This document shows positions 1-8,966 of a DNA stretch of 64,000 nucleotides, in pieces. Source of the DNA: SLRI01 sp964402505. Its GTDB lineage: Bacteria > Pseudomonadota > Alphaproteobacteria > Geminicoccales > Geminicoccaceae. Position 1 is the stretch's first letter. The number at the start of each line of letters is the position of its first letter. Location of the stretch: positions 1 through 64,000 of the forward strand of contig CAYOCP010000009.1 in the NCBI GenBank assembly GCA_964402505.1, written 5' to 3'. A program made the translations under genes and the position numbers. Under the pieces are notes generated by a model, which saw only the letters and a program-made list of their open reading frames with translations, was not told where the DNA came from and searched no databases.

Positions 1-517
1 CGAAGTCGGTGCGGCCGATCGAGCCCTGGAAGAGCACGTCGCCGACGATGGCGAAACGGGCTCTGGTGTCGACATAGACGAGGCTGCCGGGCGAATGGCC
101 GGGACAGTGAAGAATGGCGAAGGCGTGCCCGGCGATCTCGACCTCCTGCCCCTCGTCGAGCCATTCGTCCGGCGTCACCGGCAGCGCTTCGGGCATGCCG
201 TAGGCCGCCCCGTCCCGGGCCAGCGCCTCGAGGAGGAAGGCGTCGCTCGCGTGCGGGCCGCGCACCCTCACCGGCGCGCCCTGCCTGGCCGCGATCAGCC
301 GGTTCAGGGCGACGACGCCGCCGGCATGGTCGATATGCCCGTGGGTCAGCAGGATCTGCTCGACCGCGAGGCCCTCGGTCTCGATCAGCTCCATGATGCG
401 CGGGGCGTCGCCGCCCGGATCGATGACGGTGGCCCGCTTCGCCGTCCCGTCCCAGAAGACGCTGCAGTTCTGCATGAGCGGCGTCACCGGAACGATGGTG
501 CCTCGGATCTGGGACAT
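1..517 (-). CDS. MBL-fold metallo-hydrolase (partial, cut by left window edge)
   Basis: Only the N-terminal 172 residues or so are present; the gene runs off the left edge. The sequence has the metallo-beta-lactamase metal-binding signature THGHIDHAGG (His59, His61, Asp63, His64) and a further metal-ligand His in LHCPGHSPGS, and it ends in the GDVLFQGSIGR region typical of glyoxalase-II-like hydrolases. The family hydrolyses thioesters such as S-lactoylglutathione or acts as a persulfide dioxygenase; the specific substrate cannot be read from this fragment. The ATG at 517 starts MSQIRGTIVPVTP, the usual N-terminus of this subgroup. It diverges from glgX. Confidence 0.85.
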   Translation of the reverse strand, partial: MSQIRGTIVPVTPLMQNCSVFWDGTAKRATVIDPGGDAPRIMELIETEGLAVEQILLTHGHIDHAGGVVALNRLIAARQGAPVRVRGPHASDAFLLEALARDGAAYGMPEALPVTPDEWLDEGQEVEIAGHAFAILHCPGHSPGSLVYVDTRARFAIVGDVLFQGSIGRTDF

Positions 518-725
518 GAGCCGCTCCAAAAGCTGCGGGAGAAGGACGACGTCACGGTGGTTGCGCGCCCGCCCGGGGCTTGCGGGATGGCGTGACGGGC
601 GGCCAACATGACCTCGACGACCACGGCCGCCGCGTCAAGGGGGCCGCCCCGCATTAACCAGACCTTCGGAAATTTCTGCCATTCTCCAGAGAGCCGCTTC
701 CTCAGCCACCGTTCGGTCGGAGCTC

Positions 726-2810
726 GTGACCCTTCCAGCCGCCAATCCCCCGAAGGCCGATCGCCTCAGGCCCGGCCGGCCCTGGCCGCTCGGCGCCACC
801 GCCGCCGATGGCGGGGTCAATTTCGCCGTTTTCTCCGCCCATGCGACGAAGGTCGAGCTCTGCCTCTTCGATCCGGCCGGCCGGACCGAGCTTCGTCGAC
901 TGACCCTGCCGGAATGGACCGACGAGGTCTGGCACGGCTTCCTGCCCGAGGCCGGACCCGGCCTCGTCTACGGCTATCGCGTGCACGGCCCATGGGAGCC
1001 GGCCGCCGGCCACCGCTTCGACCCGAAGAAGCTCCTGCTCGACCCCTACGCCCGTCATGTCACGGGCACCTTCGACCGTGCGGCGCTGATGCCCGGCGGC
1101 GCCGCCTGCCGCTTCGGCGCCGAGACCGCCCCGCATGTCGCCAAGGCCGTAATCGGCGATCCCGGCACGCCCTTGCCGGGCGTTCGCGCGCACCGGCACG
1201 GCGCCCGTTCGGGCACGCTGATCTACGAGGCCCACGTCAAGGGCCTGACCCGGCTTCACCCCGAGATCCCGGCCGACCGGCGCGGCACCTACGCAGCCCT
1301 CGCCCATCCCCGCATCATCGAGCATCTCCTGAAGCTCGGGGTCACGGCGCTCGAGCTCCTGCCGCTTCAGGCCTTCGTCGACGAGCCCCACCTGATCGGC
1401 AAGGGCCTCGTCAATTACTGGGGCTACAATCCGATCAACTGGTTTCTGGTCGAGCCGCGCTTCGCCGCCACCGACGCGCCGCTGGCCGAGCTTCGCGCCG
1501 CCGTGGCGGCCTTGCAGGCGGCCGGCATCGAGGTCCTCCTGGACGTCGTCTACAACCACACGGGCGAGGGTGATGGCGATGGCCCCTGCCTCGCCTTTCG
1601 CGGCCTCGACAACCGGAGCTATTACCGCTTCGATCCCGACGCGGCCGACGGCTACGCCAACTTCACGGGCTGCGGCAACACCATCGACGCCAGCCAGCCG
1701 CGCGTCCTCCAGCTCATCATGGATTCCTTGCGCTATTGGGTCGAGGTGGTGGGTGTCGACGGCTTCCGCTTCGATCTCGCCGCCACGCTCGGCCGCGAGG
1801 ATTTCGGCTTCGACCAGGGTGCCGGCTTCTTCGACTGCCTGAAGCAGGATCCGGTGCTGGCAACCACCCGCCTCATCGCCGAGCCCTGGGATATCGGCCG
1901 CGAGGGCTATCGCATGGGCGGCTTCGGCCCTGGCTGGTCGGAATGGAACGACCGCTTCCGCGACGTGGTGCGCGGCTTCTGGCGCGGCGACGAGGGGCTC
2001 CTGCCCGAGCTCGCCGCCCGGCTTTTGGGCTCGGCCGACCTCTTCGAGCATCAGGGCCGCCGGCCCTGGTCCTCGATCAACTTCGTGGCCGCGCATGACG
2101 GCTTCACGCTCGCCGACCTCGTCTCGCACGAGGACAAGCACAACGACGCCAATCACGAGGCCAATGGCGACGGCCACGGCCACAATCTCTCCTGGAACAA
2201 CGGCGTCGAGGGACCGAGCGCCGATCCCGCCGTCGTCGCCGCCCGGAATCGCGACGTGCGGAATCTGCTGGCCAGCCTCTTCCTCGGCCAGGGCAGCGTG
2301 ATGCTCGCCATGGGCGACGAGCTCGGCCGCACGCAGCGGGGCAACAACAACGCCTATTGCCAGGACAACGAGCTCTCATGGCTCGACTGGTCCCTGGCCG
2401 ACCGGGAGCTTATGACCTTCACGCAGGAGCTCTCGGCGATCCGCCGGGCGCATCCCGTGCTGCGCCGCGGCCGCTTTCTCCACGGCAGCACAACCGCCGC
2501 CGACGGCACGCCGGACGTGCGCTGGCTGAAGCCGGACGGCACCGTGCTCGACTGCGCCGACTGGCACGACCCGGGGGCGCGCGCCATCCTCCTCGCCCTC
2601 GCCGGCGACGCGCCGGACGAAATCGGCGAGGACGGCCTTCCGGCGCTGGACGCGCGCTTCGTCCTGGCGCTCAATGCCGGCCTTCGGGCCGAGAAACTGC
2701 GCCTGCCGCCCGGCGACTGGTTCATCCGCCTCGATACCAGCGGCACCGCCACGCTCCGTCTTCTGCCGGCCCGGGCCGTCGTCCTCTATCAGGAGAAGAA
2801 CGTGCCATGA
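726..2810 (+). CDS. glgX: Glycogen debranching enzyme GlgX (isoamylase type)
   Basis: A 694-residue GH13 enzyme that hydrolyses alpha-1,6 branches of phosphorylase-trimmed glycogen in the cytoplasm. An N-terminal CBM48/E-set region (about residues 15-140) precedes the (beta/alpha)8 catalytic domain. Visible catalytic residues are the nucleophile Asp350 in GVDGFRFDLA, the acid/base Glu386 in IAEPWD and the transition-state stabiliser Asp458 in AAHDGF. The long insertion after AAHDGFTLADLVSHEDKHN is typical of GlgX. The start is the GTG at 726, which gives the usual MTLPAANPPK-type N-terminus before the family's RPG-PLGAT segment. Its stop overlaps the next ATG by 4 nt, so the downstream gene is probably translationally coupled. 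Confidence 0.9.
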   Translation: MTLPAANPPKADRLRPGRPWPLGATAADGGVNFAVFSAHATKVELCLFDPAGRTELRRLTLPEWTDEVWHGFLPEAGPGLVYGYRVHGPWEPAAGHRFDPKKLLLDPYARHVTGTFDRAALMPGGAACRFGAETAPHVAKAVIGDPGTPLPGVRAHRHGARSGTLIYEAHVKGLTRLHPEIPADRRGTYAALAHPRIIEHLLKLGVTALELLPLQAFVDEPHLIGKGLVNYWGYNPINWFLVEPRFAATDAPLAELRAAVAALQAAGIEVLLDVVYNHTGEGDGDGPCLAFRGLDNRSYYRFDPDAADGYANFTGCGNTIDASQPRVLQLIMDSLRYWVEVVGVDGFRFDLAATLGREDFGFDQGAGFFDCLKQDPVLATTRLIAEPWDIGREGYRMGGFGPGWSEWNDRFRDVVRGFWRGDEGLLPELAARLLGSADLFEHQGRRPWSSINFVAAHDGFTLADLVSHEDKHNDANHEANGDGHGHNLSWNNGVEGPSADPAVVAARNRDVRNLLASLFLGQGSVMLAMGDELGRTQRGNNNAYCQDNELSWLDWSLADRELMTFTQELSAIRRAHPVLRRGRFLHGSTTAADGTPDVRWLKPDGTVLDCADWHDPGARAILLALAGDAPDEIGEDGLPALDARFVLALNAGLRAEKLRLPPGDWFIRLDTSGTATLRLLPARAVVLYQEKNVP

Positions 2811-3151
2811 TCGCCGTGATCTTCGAGGTTTGGCCGAGGCCCGAGCACCGGGCCGCCTACTTCGAGCTCGCCGCCGAACTGCGGAAGCTGCTCGACGAGA
2901 TCGACGGCTTCGTCTCGGTCGAGCGCTTCGAGAGCATCAGCGAGCCCGGCAAGATCGTCTCGCTCTCCTTCTGGCGCGACGAGGCCGCCGTCGAGGCCTG
3001 GCGCAATGTCGCCGAGCATCGCGTGGCGCAGGCAAGAGGCCGCGGCCGGATCTTCGCCGACTACCGCCTGCGGGTCGCCCGGGTCGACCGCGACTACGGC
3101 ATGGCCGAGCGCGGCGAGGCCCCGCCCGACAGCCGCGCCCGCCACGGTTGA
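2807..3151 (+). CDS. Antibiotic biosynthesis monooxygenase (ABM) family protein
   Basis: A 114-residue protein with a single ABM/dimeric alpha-beta-barrel fold: MIAVIFEVWPRPEH at the start, then a helix, GFVSVERFES, and the SLSFWRDEAAVEAWRN segment followed by His. ABM proteins are small dimers that are heme-degrading or quinone monooxygenases, or have no known reaction; nothing here fixes the substrate. It overlaps glgX by ATGA, which implies co-translation, though no functional tie between glycogen debranching and ABM enzymes is known to me. The arginine-rich C-terminus has no motif I recognise. Confidence 0.8.
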   Translation: MIAVIFEVWPRPEHRAAYFELAAELRKLLDEIDGFVSVERFESISEPGKIVSLSFWRDEAAVEAWRNVAEHRVAQARGRGRIFADYRLRVARVDRDYGMAERGEAPPDSRARHG

Positions 3152-3212
3152 ACGGCTGAGGAGCCTGACGCGACAATCCGCTTCACCCGGCCCGGCCGCG
3201 AGGGAAAAGCCG

Positions 3213-4118
3213 CTACTCCTTCACCGCTCCGGTCAGGCTGGAGACGTAGTACTCGACGAAGAGCGAGTAGAAGAGGGCTACCGGCACCGAGCCCAGAAGG
3301 GCGCCGGCCATGAGCGAGCCCCAGTGATAGACGTCGCCCTCGACGAGCTGGGTCAGGACCGCCACGGGCACCGTCTTGTTCTCGGCCGACTGGATGAAGG
3401 CGAGCGCGTAGATGAACTCGTTCCAGGAGAGGGTGAAGGAGAAGATGCCGGCCGAGATCAGCCCCGGCACGGCGAGCGGCAGGGTGATGCGGATCAGGAT
3501 CTGCAGCCGCGAGGCGCCGTCGATGAGCGCGCATTCCTCGAGCTCGTAGGGAATCGACTTGAAGTAGCCGATCAGGAGCCAGGTGCAGAACGGGATGAGG
3601 AAGGTCGGATAGGTCAGGATCAGCGCCATCGGGCTGTCGAAGAGCCCGAACTGGAAGACCATGGTGGCGAGCGGGATGAAGAGGATCGTGGGCGGCACCA
3701 GATAGGCCAGATAGATCGCGAGCCCGACCCATTGCGAGCCCTTGAAGCGCAGGCGCTGGATGGCATAGGCGGCGAGCACGCTGGCGAAGACCGAGACCAG
3801 GGTGGCGACCACGGCCACGGTCATCGTGGTCGTGAGCCAGGTCGGGTAGTCGGTCTCGAAGAGCAGCTTGTTGATGTTGTCGAGCGTCGGCGAGCTCACC
3901 CAGAAGGGATTGTAGTCCTTGTAGTTGTAGAGCTCCTCATTCGATTTGAAGGTGGTGATCGTCATCCAGTAGAAGGGAAAGAGGAGGACGATCATGAAGA
4001 GCACGAGCGGCGTGTAGATCGTCACGATCCGGCGCGGCAGCGATTCCCAGCTTATGGCGCCCTGGCGCTCGCCGGTGTCGACGGGCGGGCGGTCGGCGGC
4101 GGTCGTGGCCTCAGTCAT
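3213..4118 (-). CDS. CUT1 sugar ABC transporter, inner-membrane permease (MalG type)
   Basis: A 301-residue permease with about six membrane segments; the first is IYTPLVLFMIVLLFPFYW. The EAA loop that docks to the ATPase is EECALIDGASRLQILIRITLP. This is the second permease of a CUT1 carbohydrate importer (MalG/UgpE-like) and probably the last gene of a leftward binding protein-permease-permease operon. It overlaps the preceding permease by 8 nt. No ATP-binding subunit follows: downstream are glgX and the ABM gene on the opposite strand, so the importer must use an ATPase encoded elsewhere (a shared MsmK/UgpC-type subunit is common in this family). Confidence 0.92.
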   Translation of the reverse strand: MTEATTAADRPPVDTGERQGAISWESLPRRIVTIYTPLVLFMIVLLFPFYWMTITTFKSNEELYNYKDYNPFWVSSPTLDNINKLLFETDYPTWLTTTMTVAVVATLVSVFASVLAAYAIQRLRFKGSQWVGLAIYLAYLVPPTILFIPLATMVFQFGLFDSPMALILTYPTFLIPFCTWLLIGYFKSIPYELEECALIDGASRLQILIRITLPLAVPGLISAGIFSFTLSWNEFIYALAFIQSAENKTVPVAVLTQLVEGDVYHWGSLMAGALLGSVPVALFYSLFVEYYVSSLTGAVKE

Positions 4119-5064
4119 CGCTGCCTCCCTGCTGCCACTTGCGTCGCGCCAGCGCGAAATAGCTGAAGAAGGTGGCGGCGATGAGGAAGGGGATCATGGC
4201 GACCGCGATCGCCGCCCCCTCGCCGAGCTGGCCGCCCGGGATGGCGCGCTGGAAGGCGAGCGTCGCCATCAGATGGGTGGAGTTGACCGGCCCGCCCCGG
4301 GTGATGGCGTAGACGAGCTGGAAGTCGGTGAAGGTGAAGATCACCGAGAAGGTCAAGACGACCGCCAGGATCGGCATCAGCATCGGCACGGTGACATGGA
4401 CGAAGCGCTGCCAGGGCGTGGCGCCGTCGAGCATCGCCGCCTCGTAGAGCGAGGGCGAGATGGTCTGCAGCCCGGCGAGCAGGCAGATCGCGACGAAGGG
4501 GATGCCGCGCCAGACATTGGCGGCGATCAGGGACCAGCGGGCGTTCCAGGGCACGCCCAGAAAGTCGACATACGAATCCCGCCAGCCGAGCACGTCGACG
4601 AGCACGTAGGAGATGATCGAGAACTGCGGATCGTAGATCCACCAGAAGGCGATCGCGGAAAGCACGGTCGGCACGATCCAGGGGACCAGGATGATCGCCC
4701 GGACCAGCGACTTGAACGGCACGTAGTGGTTCAGCAGCAGGGCCAGCCAGAGGCCGAGCGCGAACTTGAAGATGGTGGCGAAGACCGTGTAGAAGATCGT
4801 CCACCAGACCGCCATCAGGAAGACCCGGTCGGTGAACAGCAATTCATAGTTGAAGAAGCCGACGAACTCGCCGGCGCTGCCGATGCGCGTGTCGGTGAAG
4901 GCGAGCCAGAGGCCGAGGCCGAGCGGGTAGGTCAGGAACAGGACGAGCAGCCCGACCGCCGGCAGGAGGCAGATGGTGATCAGGAACGGCTTGTAGTCGA
5001 ACAGCCGGGCGAGCCAGTTGTTCGGTCTCGTCTGCGCCACATAGGGCTCGGAGGTGACTGCCAC
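4111..5064 (-). CDS. CUT1 sugar ABC transporter, inner-membrane permease (MalF type)
   Basis: A 317-residue permease of the MalF/UgpA type with about six membrane segments, the first around FLITICLLPAVGLLVLFLTY. The EAA loop reads LYEAAMLDGATPWQRFVHVTVP. I chose the GTG at 5064 because a strong Shine-Dalgarno (GGGGAGGAAGG) lies just upstream; an in-frame ATG at 5094 would add ten residues but would contain that site. It pairs with the MalG-type permease, which it overlaps by 8 nt, and with the binding protein upstream. Substrate is not determined by sequence. Confidence 0.92.
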   Translation of the reverse strand: MAVTSEPYVAQTRPNNWLARLFDYKPFLITICLLPAVGLLVLFLTYPLGLGLWLAFTDTRIGSAGEFVGFFNYELLFTDRVFLMAVWWTIFYTVFATIFKFALGLWLALLLNHYVPFKSLVRAIILVPWIVPTVLSAIAFWWIYDPQFSIISYVLVDVLGWRDSYVDFLGVPWNARWSLIAANVWRGIPFVAICLLAGLQTISPSLYEAAMLDGATPWQRFVHVTVPMLMPILAVVLTFSVIFTFTDFQLVYAITRGGPVNSTHLMATLAFQRAIPGGQLGEGAAIAVAMIPFLIAATFFSYFALARRKWQQGGSDD

Positions 5065-5174
5065 GCTGACCTTCCTCCCCTCGAGACAGGCCATCCCCCG
5101 TCGGGACCGCCTTCTCCCGGGACGGGCGGGGTCGTCACCCGGCCGGCGACGACCCCGCCGTCATCGACCGCCGC

Positions 5175-6509
5175 TCAGCCGCGGTAGTAGCGCTTGGCCC
5201 GCCGCTCGGCCTCGGCCGCGGCCTCCTCGGGCGTGGCCTGGCCGGCGCAGACCGAGGCCACCATGTTGACCATGACGAAGTCGGAGAGCACGGCGGCGCT
5301 GGCCTCGCCGACGCTGCCCTTGTAGCCGTCCCAGAGCGAATCGGCGATCACGCTCCTGTAGGCCTCGTGCTTGGGGTCGACCGTCCAGATCTCGGACTCG
5401 TCATAGGCCTTGAGCGGATGACCCCAGTAGCCGATCGCCGCCGACAGCCACTTGTCGTACTGCTCGTCCTCCATCATGAACTGGAGATAGCGCTTGGCCG
5501 CGTTCGGATAGGGCGTGTAGTTGAGCACCATGGCGTTCACCATGAGGCAGCGCTCGGTGGTGAAGCCGACGGGCCCGATCGGCATCCGCGCGTGGTAGGT
5601 GTCCTCGGCGATCTTCCGGACGGCCTCCTCGTCGGAATTCTTGGCCGCGTAGTAGATGGAGATGCCGTTCTGGGTCCAGCTCACCTCGCCGGCGAGGTAC
5701 GCCTTGTTGTTCGAGGGATCGAGCCAGGCGAGCGTGCCGGGGATGAACGTCTCGTAGAGCGCCTTGCCGTATTTCAGCGCCTCGATGGTCTCGGGGCTGT
5801 TGATGGTGACCTTGTCGTTCTCGTCGACCATGGCGCCGCCGAAGGCCCAGACCAGCCAATGGCACCAGGCGTTGGCGTCGCCGACGGCGTTGCCGAGGGC
5901 GAGACCGCCCGGCTTGCCCATCTGGTGCAGCTTCTGGTTCATCTTCAGGAAGTCGTCGACATTGTCCGGCACCTGGTCGTAGCCGGCCTCGTTGATGATC
6001 GACTTGCGGTAGACCATGCGGCCGCCCGAGGCCCCCATCGGCATCGAGATCCACTTGCCGCCATCCATGCCCATGCGCTCGGCCAGCGGATACCAGCCGC
6101 CGTACTTCTCGCCGAGATAGGTCGTGATGTCGGTGAGATCGAGGCAGCTGTCGACGAACTTGTGCGGGTCGTCCGACCAGGCGAGCGTGATGTCGGGACC
6201 CTGGCCGACATTGGCGGCGACCGCCAGCTTCGGGCGCAGATCCTCCCAGCTCTCGTAGTCGACCCGCACATCGACGCCGGTCAGCGAGGCGAAGGCCTGC
6301 GAGTTCTGGTTGAAAAGCTCCTCGTCGCCGGCGACGAACTTGGCCGGCCGCAGCACGCGCAGGGTGGCGCCGTCCTCGATGGGCAGATCCGGCGGCGTCA
6401 CGTCGGCGGTCGGGATCTCCGCCCGCAGGGCCGTGCTGCCGAGCAGTGCCGCGGCGCCGACACCGGCTCCGAGCTTGATCGAATCGCGCCGCGTGAAACG
6501 AGAAGTCAT
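5175..6509 (-). CDS. CUT1 sugar ABC transporter, periplasmic substrate-binding protein
   Basis: A 444-residue family-1 extracellular solute-binding protein (SBP_bac_1). The N-terminus TRRDSIKLGAGVGAAALLGS is a twin-arginine (Tat) signal, so the protein is likely exported folded; cleavage is probably near TALRAE. The body shows the family pattern WEDLRPKLAVAANVGQGPDITL, and the C-terminus has the SVCAGQATPEEAAAEAERRAKRYY helix common to these binding proteins. ATG at 6509 has an AGGGGGA ribosome-binding site 7 nt upstream. It heads the leftward transporter operon and is divergent from denD, which suggests the imported compound may be a sugar or sugar acid handled by denD and the nearby aldo/keto reductase (inference). 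Confidence 0.92.
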   Translation of the reverse strand: MTSRFTRRDSIKLGAGVGAAALLGSTALRAEIPTADVTPPDLPIEDGATLRVLRPAKFVAGDEELFNQNSQAFASLTGVDVRVDYESWEDLRPKLAVAANVGQGPDITLAWSDDPHKFVDSCLDLTDITTYLGEKYGGWYPLAERMGMDGGKWISMPMGASGGRMVYRKSIINEAGYDQVPDNVDDFLKMNQKLHQMGKPGGLALGNAVGDANAWCHWLVWAFGGAMVDENDKVTINSPETIEALKYGKALYETFIPGTLAWLDPSNNKAYLAGEVSWTQNGISIYYAAKNSDEEAVRKIAEDTYHARMPIGPVGFTTERCLMVNAMVLNYTPYPNAAKRYLQFMMEDEQYDKWLSAAIGYWGHPLKAYDESEIWTVDPKHEAYRSVIADSLWDGYKGSVGEASAAVLSDFVMVNMVASVCAGQATPEEAAAEAERRAKRYYRG

Positions 6510-6583
6510 CGAGCGTCCCCCTGAACCTGTTTGCCGGCCTGCCCCGGACTGTCATCACCTTCAAGCACCTTGCCTCAGCCGGC

Positions 6584-6607
6584 CGTTCGCTGCAACACGT
6601 TCGCTGC
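6584..6607. promoter_or_regulatory. Tandem 10-bp direct repeat in the divergent denD / ABC promoter region
   Basis: CGTTCGCTGC occurs twice, at 6584-6593 and 6598-6607, a 14-nt period, in the 156-nt divergent region between the substrate-binding protein gene and denD. Perfect tandem repeats in a divergent promoter region are often regulator binding sites. No regulator gene is adjacent, so the cognate factor is unknown. Confidence 0.35.
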
Positions 6608-6665
6608 CTGACAAGGATCACCCGCGCCGACCGACCGGGTGCTACTCTCAAGTGGAGCTTCGACC

Positions 6666-7649
6666 TTGCGTATCCTGATCACCGGCGCCGGCGGCTTCAT
6701 CGGCAGGAAGCTCGCGCTGCGCCTTCTCGCCGACGGCGCGCTCGACGGACGCACCATCGAGCGCATCACCGCTGCCGACCTCCACGGTCTCGGCCTCCTG
6801 CCCGAGGACCCGCGCCTCACGAAAGCCGAGCTCGACATCACCGACCACGTCGCCGCGGCCAGGGTCATCGGCCAGGGTCATGACGTGGTCTTCCACCTCG
6901 CGGCCATCGTCAGCGCCAATGCGGAGGAGGATTTCGACCTCGGCTACAAGGTCAATCTCGACGGCACGCGCTACCTCCTCGAGGGGCTCAGGGCCCTCGG
7001 CACCGTGCCGCGCCTCGTCTTCGCCAGCACGCTCGCCGTCTATGGCGGGCCCGTCCCGACCCCGCCCTCGACCATCGGCGACGATTTCCACCTGACCCCG
7101 CAGACCTCCTACGGTGCCCAGAAGGCGGCCTCGGAGCTGCTCGTCGCCGACTACACGCGCAAGGGCTTCATCGACGGCCGCTCGCTCCGCCTGCCGACCA
7201 TCGTCGTCCGCCCGGGCAAGCCCAACCGCGCCGCCTCCACCTTCGCGAGCTCGATCATCAGGGAGCCGCTCGCCGGCCAGGAGGCGGTCTGCCCGGTCAG
7301 CCTCGATTCGACCATGTACATCCTCTCGCCGCGCCGGGTGATCGACGCCTTCGTCAGGACCGCCGGCCTGCCGAGCGACGCCTTCGGCCAGGTCAGGAGC
7401 CTGACCCTGCCCGGCATCGCGGTGCGCATCGGCGATGCGCTCGAAGCGCTCCGCCGCATCGCCGGCGACAAGGTGGCCGACCGCGTCAAGGAGGTGCCGG
7501 ATCCGATGATCCAGAAGATCGTCGATGGCTGGCCCTACAACTTCGCCTCGGCCCGCGCCCGCGCCATGGGCTACGAGGCCGACGCCTCGATCGACGAGAT
7601 CATCGAGGCGCATATCGAGGACGAGCTCGGCGGCAGGATCGCCGCTTGA
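6666..7649 (+). CDS. denD: D-erythronate dehydrogenase (DenD-type SDR)
   Basis: A 327-residue extended short-chain dehydrogenase. The NAD-binding Rossmann motif GAGGFIG is near the N-terminus and the catalytic Tyr-Lys pair is in TSYGAQKAASE. The segment RLPTIVVRPGKPN followed by SSIIREPLAG is, as I recall it, the hallmark of the DenD family, which oxidises D-erythronate to 2-oxo-tetronate. The TTG at 6666 (LRILITG) is preferred: GTGGAGC lies 8-14 nt upstream and it places the Rossmann strand at the N-terminus. A GTG at 6639 is an alternative. The usual partners (OtnK/OtnC/OtnI) are not in the window, so the assignment rests on sequence alone. Context with a sugar importer supports sugar-acid catabolism. 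Confidence 0.72.
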   Translation: MRILITGAGGFIGRKLALRLLADGALDGRTIERITAADLHGLGLLPEDPRLTKAELDITDHVAAARVIGQGHDVVFHLAAIVSANAEEDFDLGYKVNLDGTRYLLEGLRALGTVPRLVFASTLAVYGGPVPTPPSTIGDDFHLTPQTSYGAQKAASELLVADYTRKGFIDGRSLRLPTIVVRPGKPNRAASTFASSIIREPLAGQEAVCPVSLDSTMYILSPRRVIDAFVRTAGLPSDAFGQVRSLTLPGIAVRIGDALEALRRIAGDKVADRVKEVPDPMIQKIVDGWPYNFASARARAMGYEADASIDEIIEAHIEDELGGRIAA

Positions 7650-7882
7650 GGCCGGCTTGACGGCGCGGGAAAGGCGACGGAGAGAACGATGATGAGGCGG
7701 GTATCTGCGAGGAGCGGCAGGATAATGGTTGGCAGTGCTGCCGCAGGAGGCGAGCACCGTGTCGCAGCCATCGCCATCCTGCGACGACTGCGCGCCCGCA
7801 ACGCGCCGCTACCAGCCAATCATCGGCTCGACCGCGAAGCAGCGCACGAGCGCGGTCGTCGCGACCTGCCTGACGAAAAGCC

Positions 7883-8863
7883 TCACCCCGGATCGTAGAC
7901 CCGCGTCGCTTCCGGATCGTCGGTGGCGAACGGCAGGGCCGAGAGCTCGTTCCAGGCCGCGTCCGGGATGGGCCAGCCGGCCCATTCGAGGGTCTGGGCC
8001 ACGCGCTCGGGCCGGCTGACGCCGCAGATGGTCGAGGTGACGCGCGGATCGCGCATCGAGAACTGCAAGGCCGCCGCCCCGGGCGGCACGCCGTGGCGCG
8101 CGCAGATCGCCTCGATCGCGCGGATCGGATCGAGCGCCTCGGCCGACGCCTCCTGATAGACGTAGCGCTTGAAGCTCCCGGTCCCCTTGGCCAGCACGCC
8201 TCCGGCATAGGGTGCGGCGTTGAGGACGGCGATGCCCCGCTCCCTCGCCAGCTCGAGCATCGGCTCGGCATTGCGGTTGGCGAGGGTGAAGCGGTTGTGG
8301 GTGATCAGCGCGTCGAAGTCCCAGTCGCGCAGGATCGGCATCATGATGTCGATCCGCCCGGCGGCGAGGCCGACCGCATCGCACAAGCCCTCCTCCTTCA
8401 TCCGGAAGAGCTCGGCAATGGCACCGCCCGGCCGCGTGATCGGGGCGAGATCGGCCGCGTGCTCGGGATCGTGCAGGTGCAAAAGGTGAACGCGGTCGAG
8501 ATGCAGCGCCTTCAGGCTCTCCTCGAGCGAGCGCCGGGCCTGTGCCGCATCGAAGCGGAGGGTCTCCATGTCGCGGTCGAGCTTGGTCGAGAGCACGAAG
8601 CCGGCGGGCAGCCCGCCCTCCTCGCGGATCACGGCACCGATCCGCTCCTCGCTGCGCCCCATGGCGTAGTTGCGCGAGGTGTCGAGGAAGTTGACCGGTC
8701 CCGCCAGGATCGCCCGCACCGTCGCCCGCGCCCGGTCCTCGTCGACATTGTAGCCGTAGGTCGCCGGCATGTCGCCCAGGCTCGAGGTGCCGAAGCAGAT
8801 GGGCGCGACCTCGAGCCCGGTCCTGCCGAGCCGCTGCTTTTTGGTGACCTGCGTCCCACCCAT
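7883..8863 (-). CDS. Aldo/keto reductase
   Basis: A 326-residue TIM-barrel NAD(P)H oxidoreductase. The catalytic tetrad region is visible: Asp and Tyr in FLDTSRNYAMGRSEERIG, Lys in VLSTKLDRD and His in HLLHLHDPEH. The group resembles D-threo-aldose/L-fucose 1-dehydrogenase-like AKRs, suggesting oxidation of a free aldose at C1, but this is not certain. The ATG at 8863 (MGGTQVTKKQRLG) has GGAAG 7 nt upstream; the earlier in-frame start at 8890 lacks one. The 233-nt convergent gap to denD contains no gene I can support. Confidence 0.85.
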   Translation of the reverse strand: MGGTQVTKKQRLGRTGLEVAPICFGTSSLGDMPATYGYNVDEDRARATVRAILAGPVNFLDTSRNYAMGRSEERIGAVIREEGGLPAGFVLSTKLDRDMETLRFDAAQARRSLEESLKALHLDRVHLLHLHDPEHAADLAPITRPGGAIAELFRMKEEGLCDAVGLAAGRIDIMMPILRDWDFDALITHNRFTLANRNAEPMLELARERGIAVLNAAPYAGGVLAKGTGSFKRYVYQEASAEALDPIRAIEAICARHGVPPGAAALQFSMRDPRVTSTICGVSRPERVAQTLEWAGWPIPDAAWNELSALPFATDDPEATRVYDPG

Positions 8864-8966
8864 TCGTCTTCCTTTCCGTTCCTGGCGCACCTGCGGCTGC
8901 TCATAGCCCGCCCGACCGTCGGAGACCAGCAGGGCCGACCGGTCGGCTCGAGGGGCGCGGCCCGGC

